Below are positions 45,200 through 54,162 of a DNA stretch of 64,000 nucleotides, in pieces (the first letter of the stretch is position 1; each line of letters begins with the position of its first letter). Below the pieces are notes generated by a model, which made no database searches, was not told the DNA's origin, and saw only the letters and a list, made by a program, of their open reading frames with translations. A program made the position numbers and the translations under genes. The stretch comes from Nocardioides szechwanensis (lineage in GTDB: Bacteria; Actinomycetota; Actinomycetes; Propionibacteriales; Nocardioidaceae), in assembly GCF_900103935.1 (NCBI RefSeq), contig NZ_FNIC01000001.1, positions 1 through 64,000 of the forward strand. Direction: 5' to 3'.

Positions 45200-46645
45200 T
45201 CAGGCGACCATGACCCGCGCGGAGGTACGGCGGGTGGATGCCTGACGGTCGCGTACGACGGACCAGGCACCCGCGAGCCGGGTCACGGCCTCCTCGAGCA
45301 CCTCGGGGGGTCGGGTCCAGGGGATCCGCACGAACTGGTCGAGACCGCCCTCGGCCGCGAAGACCGGGCCGGGGGCGATGATCACGCCGTGGCGCTCGGC
45401 CTCGTCGGTGAGCGCGGTGCCCAGCGGGCGGGGCAGCTGGAGCCACAGGAACTGACCGCCGCCGGGCAGCCGGTAGCGCCACTCGGGCAGCCGCGCGGTC
45501 ACCGCCGCGGCGAGCCGGTCGCGCTGCTCGCGCAGCCGGTCGCGCTGCTCCGTGACGACCGCGTCGCCCCGCGCAAGCAACCGGATCAGCACCAGCTGTT
45601 CCATCACCGGTGCCCCGAGGTCGAGCCCGACCCTGGCCTCGGTCAGCTGGTCCATCCGGCCCTCGGGAGCACGGACCCAGCCGAGGCGCAGGCCGCCCCA
45701 GAAGACCTTGCTCGCGCTGCCGATGGTGATCGTCTCGGGCGCGAACGACGCGAACGGCCGTGGCATCTCCTGCCCGTCGAGCGCCAGCGCCTGGTGCGCC
45801 TCGTCGACGACGGCGACCGTGCCCGCCCGCCGCAGCAGGGCGGCGTACTCCTCCCGCTGGGTCTCGGTCATCAGGTGACCGGTGGGGTTCTGGAAGTCCG
45901 GGATCAGGTAGGACAGCCGGGGTGAGCCCTGACGCAGGGCGGCGGCCACGGCCCCGAGATCCCAGCCGTCCGGGTCCACCGGGACGCCGGTCAGGCGCGC
46001 GCCGCTCTGGAGGATCGCCCTCGTGGCGTTGGGGTAGACCGGCGACTCGACCAGCACCCGGTCGCCCGGCCTGGTGAACGCCTGCGCCACGATCGCGGCC
46101 GCCGACAGCGCGCCGGGGGTCACCATGACCTGCTCGGGCGCGGTCGGCAGCCCGCGCTCCTCGTAGGTGCGGGCGATCGCGGCCTGGAGCTCCGGCAGGC
46201 CGGCGGGGAAGTAGCCGTGCCCGCCGAAGTACGCCGGCAGCTCGGCCGCCGCCTCGGCGTAGGCCGCGGCGACGCCCGGGGGAGCGGACGCGGCCGCGCA
46301 GTTGAGGTCGATCGCCTCGTGGTCGCCGTCGCGGGGCATCAGGGCGCGGTCGTGCGCGCGGGCCCGGCCGCCCGGCACCCGGGTGAAGGTGCCCGAGCCC
46401 TGCCGCGCCTCGGCGTAGCCGCTGTCGCGCAGGGCGGCGTAGGCCCGGGTCACGGTGGTGCGGGAGACGCCGAGCGCCTCGGTGAGCTCGCGCTCGCTGG
46501 GCAGCCGGGCGCCCAGGCCGATCCGCCCGTCCCCGATCAGCAGGGTCAGCGCGTCGGCCAGGCCGGCGTAGGCGGGGCTGCGGTCGAAGTCGCCGACCAG
46601 AGCGGCGGTGCGGCCGGCCGAGACGGCGGAGGTGGACGTGCTCAT
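45200..46645 (-). CDS. yczR: MocR-type regulator: GntR domain fused to a PLP aminotransferase domain
   Basis: The product has 481 residues from ATG 46645. A winged helix GntR domain at residues about 15-80 (LGARLPSERELTEALGVSRTTVTRAYAALRDSGY) is fused to a fold-type-I aminotransferase domain; the PLP lysine is in IGSASKVFWGGLRLGW and the PLP-binding residues are around PDFQNPTGHLM. MocR proteins are PLP- or substrate-sensing regulators. It is divergent from a YczE-like membrane protein; MocR/YczE pairs are a known arrangement, hence the symbol, which is tentative. Binding site candidate between them at 46664. Confidence 0.88.
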   Translation of the reverse strand: MSTSTSAVSAGRTAALVGDFDRSPAYAGLADALTLLIGDGRIGLGARLPSERELTEALGVSRTTVTRAYAALRDSGYAEARQGSGTFTRVPGGRARAHDRALMPRDGDHEAIDLNCAAASAPPGVAAAYAEAAAELPAYFGGHGYFPAGLPELQAAIARTYEERGLPTAPEQVMVTPGALSAAAIVAQAFTRPGDRVLVESPVYPNATRAILQSGARLTGVPVDPDGWDLGAVAAALRQGSPRLSYLIPDFQNPTGHLMTETQREEYAALLRRAGTVAVVDEAHQALALDGQEMPRPFASFAPETITIGSASKVFWGGLRLGWVRAPEGRMDQLTEARVGLDLGAPVMEQLVLIRLLARGDAVVTEQRDRLREQRDRLAAAVTARLPEWRYRLPGGGQFLWLQLPRPLGTALTDEAERHGVIIAPGPVFAAEGGLDQFVRIPWTRPPEVLEEAVTRLAGAWSVVRDRQASTRRTSARVMVA

Positions 46646-46663
46646 GCAGGCCACTGTTCCACA

Positions 46664-46688
46664 ATTGGCTATTTGTTCAAGGGCCAAT
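46664..46688. promoter_or_regulatory. Inverted-repeat operator candidate between yczR and yczE
   Basis: ATTGGC (46664-46669) and GCCAAT (46683-46688) form an inverted repeat with a 13-base AT-rich centre in the 62-base gap between the divergent genes. It is the natural place for MocR regulation of both; experimental support is absent. Confidence 0.5.
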
Positions 46689-46707
46689 CTGGCAGAAGGT
46701 GGACCCC

Positions 46708-47379
46708 ATGTCCTCCGGTCGGCCTGTCGCGCCCCACGCCCCCCTCGTCGAGCTGGGCCCGCTGGCCCAGCTGCGCGCCGGCCGGCTGGGCGTGCGGCTG
46801 GTGCTGCTCTACGTCGGCCTGGTCGTCTACGGCGCCTCGCTCGCGATGATGGTCCGCGCCGACCTCGGCCTCGCCCCGTGGGACGTGCTGCACTCCGGCC
46901 TGATCCGCCACGTCCCGATCACGCTCGGCCAGGCGGTCGTGCTGATGAGCTTCGTGGTGCTGGTCCTGTGGATCCCGCTCAGGGAGATGCCCGGGGTCGG
47001 CACCATCTCCAACGCGATCGTGGTCGGCCTCGCCTGCGACGCGACGCTCCTGGTCCTCGACCGGCCCGACGCGCCGGCGCTCCAGGTCGGCCTGATGCTG
47101 CTCGGCGTGGCCACCTGCGGGCTGGCCACCGCCCTCTACATCGGGGCCCAGCTCGGCCGCGGACCCCGCGACGGGCTGATGACCGGGCTGGCCCGACGTA
47201 CCGGCCTCTCCCTGCGACTGGTCCGCACCGGCCTCGAGGTCAGCGTGGTCCTGATCGGGCTGTTGCTGGGCGGCGAGCTCGGCCTCGGCACCGTCGTCTT
47301 CGCGCTCACGATCGGCCCGATCGCCCAGGCGCTGCTGCCGATCTTCGTGGTCGACGTGTCGCGCCAGAGATCGAGCTAG
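46708..47379 (+). CDS. yczE: YczE/YitT-like integral membrane protein
   Basis: The product has 223 residues from ATG 46708 (agaagg eight bases upstream). Five to six hydrophobic segments; characteristic residues SLAMMVRADLGLAPWDVLHSGL and the repeat-like TALYIGAQLGRGPRDGLMTGL, seen in YczE proteins that pair with MocR regulators. Function in the family is poorly known, possibly transport linked to vitamin B6 or an amino compound. Confidence 0.82.
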   Translation: MSSGRPVAPHAPLVELGPLAQLRAGRLGVRLVLLYVGLVVYGASLAMMVRADLGLAPWDVLHSGLIRHVPITLGQAVVLMSFVVLVLWIPLREMPGVGTISNAIVVGLACDATLLVLDRPDAPALQVGLMLLGVATCGLATALYIGAQLGRGPRDGLMTGLARRTGLSLRLVRTGLEVSVVLIGLLLGGELGLGTVVFALTIGPIAQALLPIFVVDVSRQRSS

Positions 47380-47448
47380 AGACGCGCGCTTCCGGGGCGT
47401 GACAGACTTCCGCCGACGGCGCAGTCACACAGCTTCCGGAGGCACAAT

Positions 47449-48705
47449 ATGACCACATCCGCTGGATCCGAGAACGACGCAGCGGCCGCGACCGCGCCCG
47501 CGCCCCTGGCTCCGCCGGAGGAGGCGCTGACCCTCACCGCACCTGCCGCTCCCGCGCTCGTGATCGAGACCCAGGCACCCAAGATGGCGCCCCAGGTGTC
47601 GGCCGAGGCCAAGCCCGAGCTCGACAGCAAGGTCGACTCGTTCATGGAGGCGCTGACCAGCACGGCCGCGCGCAGCCCGGAGTTCGCCGCGCAGGCCGAG
47701 AGCGTGCGCACGATGGGCGACGCCGACATCCGCAAGGCCGCCGAGACGTCCAACCGGATGCTCAACCAGCCGGTCCGAGCCCTCAAGGAGGGCGGCCTCT
47801 CGCAGGGCTCCCAGGTGGGCAAGACCCTGCTCGAGCTGCGCCGCACCATCGAGGACCTCGACCCGAGCGAGGCCAAGGGCACCCGCAAGCTCATGGACTG
47901 GCTGCCGTTCGGCGACAAGGTCGAGGACTACTTCCGCAAGTACCAGTCCAGCCAGACCCAGCTCAACGGCATCCTGCACAGCCTGCGCAACGGCCAGGAC
48001 GAGCTGACCAAGGACAACGTCGCGCTCAACCTCGAGAAGACCAACCTCTGGTCGGTCATGGGCCGGCTCAACCAGTACGTCTACGTCGCCGAGCGGCTCG
48101 ACTCCAAGCTCGCGGCCAAGATCGCCGAGCTCGAGCTCTCCGACCCCGAGGCCGCCAAGGCGCTCTCGCAGGACGTGCTGTTCTACGTGCGCCAGAAGCA
48201 CCAGGACCTGCTCACCCAGCTCGCCGTCTCGATCCAGAGCTACCTCGCGATCGACATCATCATCAAGAACAACGTCGAGCTGATCAAGGGCGTCGACCGG
48301 GCCTCCACGACCACCATCTCGGCGCTGCGTACGGCGGTCATCGTCGCGCAGGCGCTGGGCAACCAGAAGCTGGTGCTCGACCAGATCACGGCGCTCAACA
48401 CGACCACCTCGGGGATGATCCAGCGGACCTCGGAGATGCTGCGCGAGAACAGCGCAGCCATCCAGGAGCAGGCCGCGTCCTCGACCATCGGCATGGAGCA
48501 GCTCCAGGCGGCGTTCGCCAACATCTACGCCACGATGGACTCCATCGACGAGTTCAAGCTCAAGGCCCTCGACTCGATGTCTGCCACCATCGGCGTGCTC
48601 GAGGGCGAGGTCCTGAAGTCGCGCGACTACCTCGCTCGCGTGCAGGCGCACGACGCCCGCAACTCCGCCGGCACCCTCGACCTGTCCAACGTCCCGACGC
48701 GCTGA
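47449..48705 (+). CDS. telA: Toxic anion resistance protein TelA
   Basis: The product has 418 residues, ATG 47449 with ggagg at 47438-47442. It is almost entirely helical after a Pro/Ala-rich first 50 residues; TelA-family blocks are DWLPFGDKVEDYFRKYQSSQTQLNGILHSLRNGQDEL and LSQDVLFYVRQKHQDLLTQLAVSIQSYLAIDIIIKNN. The family name comes from tellurite resistance plasmids; in chromosomes TelA is linked to stress and envelope functions with unknown mechanism. It is the first gene of the ten-gene PknG operon, and the 69-base region upstream should hold the operon promoter, though I see no clear -10. Confidence 0.92.
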   Translation: MTTSAGSENDAAAATAPAPLAPPEEALTLTAPAAPALVIETQAPKMAPQVSAEAKPELDSKVDSFMEALTSTAARSPEFAAQAESVRTMGDADIRKAAETSNRMLNQPVRALKEGGLSQGSQVGKTLLELRRTIEDLDPSEAKGTRKLMDWLPFGDKVEDYFRKYQSSQTQLNGILHSLRNGQDELTKDNVALNLEKTNLWSVMGRLNQYVYVAERLDSKLAAKIAELELSDPEAAKALSQDVLFYVRQKHQDLLTQLAVSIQSYLAIDIIIKNNVELIKGVDRASTTTISALRTAVIVAQALGNQKLVLDQITALNTTTSGMIQRTSEMLRENSAAIQEQAASSTIGMEQLQAAFANIYATMDSIDEFKLKALDSMSATIGVLEGEVLKSRDYLARVQAHDARNSAGTLDLSNVPTR

Positions 48706-48707
48706 TC

Positions 48708-49223
48708 TTGAGTCTCAGGTCGTGGCTGAAGCGCCGACGGGGGTCGGACGACGACGCCCCGTCGGCGGTCCCGGCCGCGCCCACCGAGCAGGACATCCTG
48801 GCCTCGCTCAACCGGGTCAACGCGATGCTCGCCGAGGGCAACGCCCCGCCGGTGGTGACGTCGCGGGTGATCCGGATCGCCCGCACGATCAACGACACCC
48901 TGCCCCGGCTGCGCAACCTCGGCCTCGGCAGCATGGAGAGCTACTCCGTGGTGGCCACCGCGACCGACTACCTCCCCGAGGCGGTCGGCGGCTACCTCCG
49001 GCTGCCGCGCGACTGGGCCGACACCCGGCCGATCGATGGCTACAAGACCTCGCTGATGGTGCTGATCGACCAGCTCGAGCTGCTCGGCTCGACGATGGAC
49101 CAGATCTTCGACGCCGCCAACCGCGCCGACGCCCAGGCACTCCTGGCGCACGGCATGTTCCTCGAGAGCAAGTTCGGCCACTCCGGTGGCACCGACCTGA
49201 CCCTGGGATCCCCGCATGACTGA
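48708..49223 (+). CDS. Hypothetical helical protein of the PknG operon
   Basis: The product has 171 residues. The start is TTG 48708, two bases after the telA stop; no better start exists near. I do not recognise the family. It has a basic N-terminus (LRSWLKRRRGSDDD), then helices (TEQDILASLNRVNAMLAEGN, VTSRVIRIARTINDTLPRLR) and PLDLL-like lipid-free sequence without membrane segments. Its fixed place between telA and a CbxX-type ATPase suggests that it works with them. It overlaps the next gene by eight bases. Confidence 0.75.
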   Translation: MSLRSWLKRRRGSDDDAPSAVPAAPTEQDILASLNRVNAMLAEGNAPPVVTSRVIRIARTINDTLPRLRNLGLGSMESYSVVATATDYLPEAVGGYLRLPRDWADTRPIDGYKTSLMVLIDQLELLGSTMDQIFDAANRADAQALLAHGMFLESKFGHSGGTDLTLGSPHD

Positions 49224-50757
49224 CGCCCTCACGCTCGCCGCCGCCCTCGACGCGCTGGCCGCCGCGGCCACCACCGCCGGGGTCGACGCCACCGAGGCGC
49301 GCCGCGAGGGCGAGTGCCTGGCGGCCACCATCGCCGAGCCCTCCCGCGGGGCCTTCGTCGACTGGTCGGAGCAGACCGGCCGCGCGACCTCCTCGGAGGA
49401 CTTCATGGACGCCGCCTCGCGCGGCCGGCGCTTCCGCTCGGCCCCGACGCCGACCATGAGCGGCCTCTCGCTGGCCGGCTCGGCCCACGCCCCGGCGTAC
49501 GCCCAGGCGCTCTCCGACGTCGCGCTGGCCGCGGCCACGCTCGGCGAGGAGAACCCCCGCGCGGTCGGCAACGCCGCCACCGCGGCCGCGGCCCAGCTCG
49601 GCGAGAGCCGGACGCCCGCGCCCACAGCTGCGCCGGGCGCCCTCGACTTCAACGCGCCGCACGACCAGGCCGCGCGCTCGGGTGACCACTTCCTCGCGCA
49701 GATGATGGACCAGCTCGGCCAGGTCCAGCGCAAGCTCTCCAACCTCGACCTGGTGCAGCAGGACTCCCGCTCATCGCTGGCTGAGGAAGGCGCGCTGGCG
49801 CCTGTCTCGAAACCCGGTGACCCGGTCGCGACCCAAGCCCCGCCGACCGAGCCCGAGAAGCCCGAGCAGCCGGCCGAGCCGGAGCCCGCTCCGAAGACCG
49901 TCGAGGAGCTGCTCGCCGAGCTCGACACCCTGGTCGGGCTGACCGACGTGAAGGCCGAGATCCACCGCCAGGCGGCGATCCTGCGGGTCGAGGGCCTGCG
50001 CAAGGAGGCCGGGCTTAGCTCGCCCACGATCACACGGCACCTGATCTTCAACGGCAACCCCGGCACCGGCAAGACCACCGTGGCCCGGTTGGTGGCCGGC
50101 ATCTACCGCGCGCTCGGGCTGCTCTCCAAGGGCCAGCTCGTCGAGGTCGACCGTTCCGAGATGGTGGCCGGCTACCTCGGCCAGACCGCGATGAAGACCG
50201 CCGACCTGGTCAAGAGCGCCGAGGGCGGCGTGCTGTTCATCGACGAGGCCTACTCGCTGGCCGGCGACCAGTACGGCCAGGAGGCCATCGACACCCTGGT
50301 CAAGGAGATGGAGGACAAGCGCGACGACCTGGTCGTGATCGTCGCCGGCTATCCCGTGCCGATGGCCATCTTCATCTCCCAGAACCCCGGGCTCGAGAGC
50401 CGCTTCCGCACCCAGATCGACTTCGCCGACTACACCGACGACGAGCTCGCCAAGATCTTCGGCGTGATGGCGAAGGCCGCCGAGTACGACGTCGACGAGA
50501 CCGTGCTCGACCGGCTCCGGGCGCTGCTGGGCGCGGCCGAGCGCGGACCGACGTTCGGCAACGCGCGCTACGTCCGCAACGTGCTCGAGGCCGCCATCGG
50601 CCGGCATGCTTGGCGGCTGCGCGACATCGAGGCGCCGACGCTGGAGCAGCTGCGCACGCTGGAGGCCGACGACCTCGACCAGGTGGTACCTGACGGGCCC
50701 AGCGAGCCCGTCGAGTGGCAACCTGTGCCCGACCCCACCGAGCAGGAGCCACTATGA
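49216..50757 (+). CDS. AAA ATPase, CbxX/CfxQ type
   Basis: The product has 513 residues. Residues 1-190 are a helical Ala-rich domain; the AAA domain runs from about 235: TVEELLAELDTLVGLTDVKAEI, Walker A GNPGTGKTTVA, Walker B VLFIDEAYSLAGD, and sensor region ESRFRTQIDFADYTDDELAKIF. CbxX ATPases remodel protein complexes (the founding member activates Rubisco); related AAA proteins occur in type VII secretion. In this operon a role in assembling or dismantling TelA or kinase complexes is likely but unproven. The stop overlaps the next start (ATGA). Confidence 0.88.
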   Translation: MTDALTLAAALDALAAAATTAGVDATEARREGECLAATIAEPSRGAFVDWSEQTGRATSSEDFMDAASRGRRFRSAPTPTMSGLSLAGSAHAPAYAQALSDVALAAATLGEENPRAVGNAATAAAAQLGESRTPAPTAAPGALDFNAPHDQAARSGDHFLAQMMDQLGQVQRKLSNLDLVQQDSRSSLAEEGALAPVSKPGDPVATQAPPTEPEKPEQPAEPEPAPKTVEELLAELDTLVGLTDVKAEIHRQAAILRVEGLRKEAGLSSPTITRHLIFNGNPGTGKTTVARLVAGIYRALGLLSKGQLVEVDRSEMVAGYLGQTAMKTADLVKSAEGGVLFIDEAYSLAGDQYGQEAIDTLVKEMEDKRDDLVVIVAGYPVPMAIFISQNPGLESRFRTQIDFADYTDDELAKIFGVMAKAAEYDVDETVLDRLRALLGAAERGPTFGNARYVRNVLEAAIGRHAWRLRDIEAPTLEQLRTLEADDLDQVVPDGPSEPVEWQPVPDPTEQEPL

Positions 50758-52040
50758 GCCAGGCATCCGCGTCCGCACGTGCGAGCCAGGCCGTGGCTAC
50801 GGTCGGCACCCCGGTCCCCGCACCGCAGCACGCCCGGCGCCCGGCAGCGACGCCGATCACCGAGGACGTGCCCCGGCTGCTCACCCAGTGGCAGACGATC
50901 GCCGTCACCGCGTGCGTGCTGTTCGGCATCCTCGGCGCGATGTTCCAGCTGCTCGCGTGGCAGGCGTCCGGCCGTGCGGCCGACAACACCGAGCAGCTGG
51001 TGCGCCTCCAGCAGGTCCAGTCCTCGCTGTTCCGCGCGGACGCCCTGGCCACCAACGCGTTCCTGACCGGGGGCCTCGAGCAGGCCGAGCAGCGCCAGGA
51101 GTACGACGCCGCCATCGACGAGGTCCTGCGCGGCATCGCCAACGCCGCCGAGGCGCAGCCCGCCGACAGGGACGTCCTGGCCGACCTCAACACCACCGTG
51201 GCGGCGTACGTCGCCGGCATCACCCAGGCCCGCGACAACAACCGGCAGGGCTTCCCGATCGGGGCTCAGTACCTCCGCGCGGCGGGTGCCGTCCTCCGCG
51301 CCGACGCCGGGCCGATGCTCGAGGCGCTGGTCGCCGCCAACACCCAGCGGGCCGAGGACGAGATGGACGGCCAGAACACCCTGCCGCTGTTCCTCACCGG
51401 CCTCGCTGCGGTCGCCGTCCTCTGGTGGGTCAACCGCCAGGTCGCGCGACGATTCCGGCGCCGGTTCAACGTCGGCATCGCGGTCGCCGCGATCGCCATC
51501 GCCGTGGTGACCCTGGTCGGCCTGGTGGCGAGCGTCAACAAGTCCGGCGACAACGACGACCTGCGGGCCGGCAGCCTCCGGCTGGCGATCGCGGAGTCGT
51601 CGGCGCGCGCCTCGGCCAACGACGCGAAGGCCTCGGAGAGCGGGCGCCTGATCGCCCGGGGCTCGGGGGCCACGACGGAGCCGCTGTGGGAGGCACACGC
51701 CCGCGACGTCGAGGACAACGCGTCCCGCGAGACCCTGCCGCTGTGGCAGACCTACGCCGCCCTGCACGACGAGATCGTCGCCCAGGACGACGAGGGTGAC
51801 TGGAACGCCGCGGTCCAGCTGGCCACCTCGACCGACCCTGGCAGCAGCAGCGAGGCCCTGGCCGCCTTCGACCAGGCCTCCCAGGCAGTCGTGACCGACG
51901 CCGCGACCACGACGACCGACAGCCTGCGCTCGGGTGGCATCCTCGCCGTCCTGCTCACGATCGTGACCCTGCTGGTGGGCCTCGGGGCGGCGGGCGCCGC
52001 CACCTGGGGAGTCACCCAGCGGCGGAAGGAGTACTCATGA
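50754..52040 (+). CDS. glnX: GlnX-like four-helix membrane sensor
   Basis: The product has 428 residues. Four membrane segments are seen at about residues 42-64, 205-225, 238-260 and 395-418, bounding two extracytoplasmic helical domains (LVRLQQVQSSLFRADALATNAFLTGG; AGSLRLAIAESSARASANDAKASESG). This matches GlnX (Rv0412c, about 440 residues) of the mycobacterial pknG-glnH-glnX set, which passes the amino-acid signal from GlnH to PknG. Here the order is glnX, glnH, one unknown gene, pknG. Identification rests on topology, length and context; no search was possible. Confidence 0.75.
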   Translation: MSQASASARASQAVATVGTPVPAPQHARRPAATPITEDVPRLLTQWQTIAVTACVLFGILGAMFQLLAWQASGRAADNTEQLVRLQQVQSSLFRADALATNAFLTGGLEQAEQRQEYDAAIDEVLRGIANAAEAQPADRDVLADLNTTVAAYVAGITQARDNNRQGFPIGAQYLRAAGAVLRADAGPMLEALVAANTQRAEDEMDGQNTLPLFLTGLAAVAVLWWVNRQVARRFRRRFNVGIAVAAIAIAVVTLVGLVASVNKSGDNDDLRAGSLRLAIAESSARASANDAKASESGRLIARGSGATTEPLWEAHARDVEDNASRETLPLWQTYAALHDEIVAQDDEGDWNAAVQLATSTDPGSSSEALAAFDQASQAVVTDAATTTTDSLRSGGILAVLLTIVTLLVGLGAAGAATWGVTQRRKEYS

Positions 52041-53032
52041 GCATCCGCCCCCGGTCCCGTGTGGCCGGACTCACGGTGCTGGCGGGGCTCGTTCTCGGTG
52101 GCTGTGGAGGCTACGACGACACCGTCGTACCCCCGCCGGAGGCCGTGGAGACGACGCCCGCGGCGCCGGCGACCACGCCGGCCGTGTGCGTCGACGACAC
52201 CAACCCCACGCGCTCCTACACGCCGATCGCGGTGGCGGCCCCGGGCGACTTCCCGTCGATCAGCACCATGGCCGAGATCTACGACCGGGGCCGCCTGATC
52301 GCCGGTGTCTCCGCCGACACCTACCTGCTCGCGTCCAACAACCCGTTCACCGGCCAGATCGAGGGCTTCGACATCGACATGGTCGAGCAGGTGGCCGAGG
52401 CGATCTTCGGTGACCCGAAGGCCTACGAGCTGCGTGTCATCACCGCCGGGGAGCGGCTGACGGCGCTCCAGGAGGAGCGGGTCGACGTCGTCGTACGCAA
52501 CATGACCATCAACTGCGTGCGGTGGCAGTCGATCGCGTTCTCCGCGGAGTACTACCGCTCCGGCCAGAAGATCCTGGTCCGCAGCGACCTCGCCGACGGG
52601 CAGGGGCCGGTAGTCGACACCCCGGCCGAGCTCGCCGACCTGCGCGTGTGCGCGCCCACGGGCACCTCGAGCCTCGACAACATCAAGCGTGCGTCGCCCG
52701 AGGCCGAGATCGTGACCGCCAGCAACCACACCGGCTGCCTGACGCTCTTCCAGCAGGGCGCCGTCGACGCGATCACCGGCGACGACACGGTGCTCGCCGG
52801 TCTCGCCACCCAGGACCCGTACGCCGTCGTGCCCGAGCAGGAGGCCTTCTCCGCGGAGCCCTACGGGATCGGCGTCAACGCCGGCAACGTGGACCTGGTG
52901 CGGTTCATCAACGGCGTGCTGGAGCGGATGCGCGCCGACGGCAGCTGGAAGGCCAGCTACGAGAAGTGGCTGGCACCCACCCTGGGTGGGGGAGCGACGC
53001 AGCCCCAGCCGGTCTACGGCCGGACACCGTGA
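52037..53032 (+). CDS. glnH: GlnH-like amino acid-binding lipoprotein
   Basis: The product has 331 residues with a lipobox (AGLVLGGC). It is a type-3 periplasmic binding-protein fold: STMAEIYDRGRLIAGVSADTYLLASNNPFTGQIEGFDIDMVEQVAEAIFG, NMTINCVRWQSIAFSAEYYRSGQKILV, VCAPTGTSSLDNI and DAITGDDTVLAGLATQDPY. Its mycobacterial counterpart (Rv0411c) binds aspartate and glutamate. No ABC permease or ATPase lies in the operon, so it serves as a sensor rather than a transporter. Overlaps both neighbours by four bases. Confidence 0.85.
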   Translation: MSIRPRSRVAGLTVLAGLVLGGCGGYDDTVVPPPEAVETTPAAPATTPAVCVDDTNPTRSYTPIAVAAPGDFPSISTMAEIYDRGRLIAGVSADTYLLASNNPFTGQIEGFDIDMVEQVAEAIFGDPKAYELRVITAGERLTALQEERVDVVVRNMTINCVRWQSIAFSAEYYRSGQKILVRSDLADGQGPVVDTPAELADLRVCAPTGTSSLDNIKRASPEAEIVTASNHTGCLTLFQQGAVDAITGDDTVLAGLATQDPYAVVPEQEAFSAEPYGIGVNAGNVDLVRFINGVLERMRADGSWKASYEKWLAPTLGGGATQPQPVYGRTP

Positions 53033-54162
53033 CCCTGACCGCGCCGGCGGCGCCGGGCCGGATGGGGCAGGCGGTGGAGCCGGCGCTCCTCCAGTCCTAC
53101 CTCGGCGAGCTCGAGGCGTGGGTGCGCGGACGCAAGACCGAGCTCGACGAGCTCGACACGGCCGCGCTCGCGGCCAACCGGGGCGCCGACGTCGCCTCCG
53201 ACATGGCGCTGTCGCTGGCGCTGTGGAAGGCCGTGTCCGACCGCTACCAGCTGGTCTTCGCGACCTGGGACGGCGGCCGCGTGCTCCAGGCGGAGCGCGA
53301 GAAGCTCTCCACCCTGATCTGGGGCCGGCTCGACGGCGCGAGCTCGTTGCCCGGTGGCCTGGTCGTCTCGCTGCCCGAGGCGTGCCGGCTCTCCGACGCG
53401 CTCGCCGGGCAGCTCCGCACCCGTCTCTCGCTGGTGCCCGGCGCCGACGCGGCCGCCGCCCGGATCAAGGGGCTGCGCGCGCAGTGCGAGCGGCTGCGCG
53501 ACCAGGTGGGCCTCGAGCCGGCCAACGGTCGTGACGGCGCGGTCCGCGAGCTGGCCGGCCTGATGAGCCGGCTGGAGGCCGTCGCCGAGAAAGCCGAGCG
53601 CGGCGCCGACGTCGGCGGGCTCCTCGCCCCCCTCGAGCACGACGCCACCCGCTTCGAGCGCGACCTGATCGTGGGCAACGCCCGCCGTCGCGACGCGCGC
53701 GGCCAGGTCCAGCGGGCGCGGGAGCTGCGGGCCGACCTCGAGGCCCGAGAGTCGGCGCTCACCCACCTCGCCGAGACCTGCGTGCGCACGGTCGACCCCG
53801 CCCCGCACTACGCGATCCCCGACGTCGACGCGCTCGGCCCGATCCCCAACACCCCCGACACGATCGGCCCCTACCTCGACCGGCTCGACCGGGTCGGCCA
53901 GGCCCTGTCGCTCGCACAGGAGAAGTACGCCGCCGCGCTGGCCGAGCACGCCGAGCTGGGCGAGCTGCTCGAGGCCTACGTCGCCAAGGCCCGCGCTCTC
54001 GGTGTCGCCGACCGCGACGACCTGCGCGACAGCGAGCACCAGGCGCGCGCAGTGCTCGCCCGCCAACCCGCACCCATGGCGGTCTGCCGCCAGCTCGTCT
54101 CGACCTACCAGACCTGGCTGAACCAGCTCGGCTCCACCGCGCGATCGAGGGACACCGCATGA
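53029..54162 (+). CDS. Coiled-coil protein of the PknG operon, unknown function
   Basis: The product has 377 residues with a GTG start overlapping glnH. No signal or membrane segment. Long amphipathic helices with heptad character (AAARIKGLRAQCERLRDQVG, ARGQVQRARELRADLEARESALTHLAETC, LSLAQEKYAAALAEHAELGELLEAYVAKA) suggest a cytoplasmic coiled-coil scaffold. I do not recognise the family. It lies between the sensor lipoprotein and the kinase and could link GlnX to PknG; that is inference from position only. Confidence 0.8.
   Translation: MTLTAPAAPGRMGQAVEPALLQSYLGELEAWVRGRKTELDELDTAALAANRGADVASDMALSLALWKAVSDRYQLVFATWDGGRVLQAEREKLSTLIWGRLDGASSLPGGLVVSLPEACRLSDALAGQLRTRLSLVPGADAAAARIKGLRAQCERLRDQVGLEPANGRDGAVRELAGLMSRLEAVAEKAERGADVGGLLAPLEHDATRFERDLIVGNARRRDARGQVQRARELRADLEARESALTHLAETCVRTVDPAPHYAIPDVDALGPIPNTPDTIGPYLDRLDRVGQALSLAQEKYAAALAEHAELGELLEAYVAKARALGVADRDDLRDSEHQARAVLARQPAPMAVCRQLVSTYQTWLNQLGSTARSRDTA

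Noticed and set aside
43441..45270. 609-codon minus-strand open frame opposite serA
   Set aside because: Mirror frame of serA; no domain is recognisable.
47449..48705. telA taken as evidence of a tellurite-resistance island
   Set aside because: No terZ/terD/terC genes and no mobility genes nearby; the gene is integrated in the PknG operon, so a resistance island is unsupported.
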